The notes under the pieces are model-generated. The model did not search any database. It had not been told where the DNA came from and saw only the letters and a program-made list of their open reading frames with translations. The translations under genes were made by a program, and so were the position numbers. DNA of 5,985 nucleotides from Thermodesulfobacteriota bacterium (lineage in GTDB: Bacteria; Desulfobacterota; DSM-4660; Desulfatiglandales; HGW-15): positions 1 through 5,985 of the forward strand of contig JALOPA010000150.1 of NCBI GenBank assembly GCA_025454125.1, written 5' to 3'. Shown in pieces: positions 5,373 to 5,985 of the stretch (its first letter is position 1; each line of letters begins with the position of its first letter).

Positions 5373-5985
5373 TATTTCACATGGGACATGGTTTGAACCG
5401 AGAGGACCGGACACGGCGCTCCTCTCATCACCCGGCCCGTGGTCGAGCCGACCAGAAGGCTTTCCATAAGACTGTGGCCCCTGACGCCCAACACCACAAG
5501 GTCGATGTCATTGACCAGAGCGTACTTGATCAATTCCTCATGCGGCTGACCGGCCAGCAGAGCGGTCACCGGATTGCACCAGGTGCGGGCCTCTTCAGGG
5601 ATCATGGAGTTGAGCTTCTCCTGCACCGTCGTCCTCAACCGTTGCCGAGAGGATTCCCTGGACTCAGAGGGCTTGATCAAGTCGTCGTAAAGCGGGGGCT
5701 CCACCACGTGGGCGAGATGGAGATCGGCCTGAAATTCCTGAGCCAGGCTGAGACCGTACTCAAAGGCCAGACTGGAGTCCGGTGAAAAGTCACACCCCAC
5801 CAGGATCTTCTTGAGTTGGACCGCCTCGGTCGCGGGAGAGACAAATCCGCGTTCAGGGCTTCGGACGACCCAAAGAGGGCAGGGCAGGGTCCGCATGAGC
5901 CGTTCGGTGACAGAGCCGAGAATCAGACGCTTGAGCCCTGAGCGGCCGTGGCTCGCCGCAATGGCGAGATCGATCTGTTTGTCGG
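5372..5985 (-). CDS. Tandem-domain universal stress protein (5' end outside window)
   Basis: A UspA-superfamily nucleotide-binding protein with two Usp domains; only the end of the first is in the window. The reading frame stays open to the window edge (reading DKQIDLAIAASHGRSGLKRL and on), so the ATG at 5896 is internal and not the start. The first domain ends with SHGRSGLKRLILGSVTERLM, the C-terminal part of a Usp ATP motif (GxxGx9GS) with A in place of the first G, then CPLWVVRSP. The second domain starts at LKKILVGCDFSPDSS, continues through LAHVVEPPLYDD and DIDLVVLGVRGHS, and carries an intact ATP motif G-VR-G-x9-GST followed by GRVMRGAPCPVLSVQ near the end. ATP binding is therefore predicted for domain two. 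Such proteins respond to starvation and other stress, but the specific role here cannot be told. The downstream cysteine-cluster gene is on the same strand. Confidence 0.93.
   Translation of the reverse strand, partial: DKQIDLAIAASHGRSGLKRLILGSVTERLMRTLPCPLWVVRSPERGFVSPATEAVQLKKILVGCDFSPDSSLAFEYGLSLAQEFQADLHLAHVVEPPLYDDLIKPSESRESSRQRLRTTVQEKLNSMIPEEARTWCNPVTALLAGQPHEELIKYALVNDIDLVVLGVRGHSLMESLLVGSTTGRVMRGAPCPVLSVQTMSHVK

Noticed and set aside
4692..5396. Plus-strand 234-codon frame opposite the cysteine-cluster gene
   Set aside because: It overlaps the end of the methyltransferase gene, has no domain-like sequence, and the minus-strand frame shows a coherent membrane segment plus cysteine motif.
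5357..5785. Plus-strand 142-codon frame
   Set aside because: It is antisense to the universal stress protein gene, whose Usp motifs are clear.

Overview
The window looks like a piece of a moderately GC-rich Gram-negative anaerobe chromosome, most likely a sulfate-reducing or syntrophic member of the Desulfobacterota (old Deltaproteobacteria). Two things suggest this: a CooC-type nickel-insertion ATPase for carbon monoxide dehydrogenase, which implies CO or Wood-Ljungdahl metabolism, and small dispersed repeats of a kind I associate from memory with that group. The placement is inference; no rRNA or other marker gene is present.

Layout. The left part (57-2532, minus strand) is a tight two-gene unit: serC (phosphoserine aminotransferase) followed after one base by asnS (asparaginyl-tRNA synthetase). 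Next is a 477-base gene-free stretch (2533-3009) with short palindromes just upstream of serC and three repeat-like elements. Then comes cooC (3010-3771, minus), divergent across 97 bases from a PrmA-family methyltransferase gene (3869-4735, plus). The methyltransferase gene converges, with a 4-base gap, on a gene for a small membrane-anchored protein with a CxxCGxCC cysteine cluster (4740-5315, minus). Upstream of that, on the same strand, is a tandem-domain universal stress protein gene (5372 to beyond 5985) that leaves the window at its 5' end.

How the genes relate. serC (serine synthesis) and asnS (Asn-tRNA charging) are probably cotranscribed. cooC stands apart from any CODH gene visible here. 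The universal stress protein gene and the cysteine-cluster gene may form one transcript; the 56 bases between them contain two small hairpins that could form mutually exclusive structures.

Nothing in the window is clearly a new system. The least explained items are the cysteine-cluster membrane protein with its structured leader, and the patchwork of repeats between serC and cooC.
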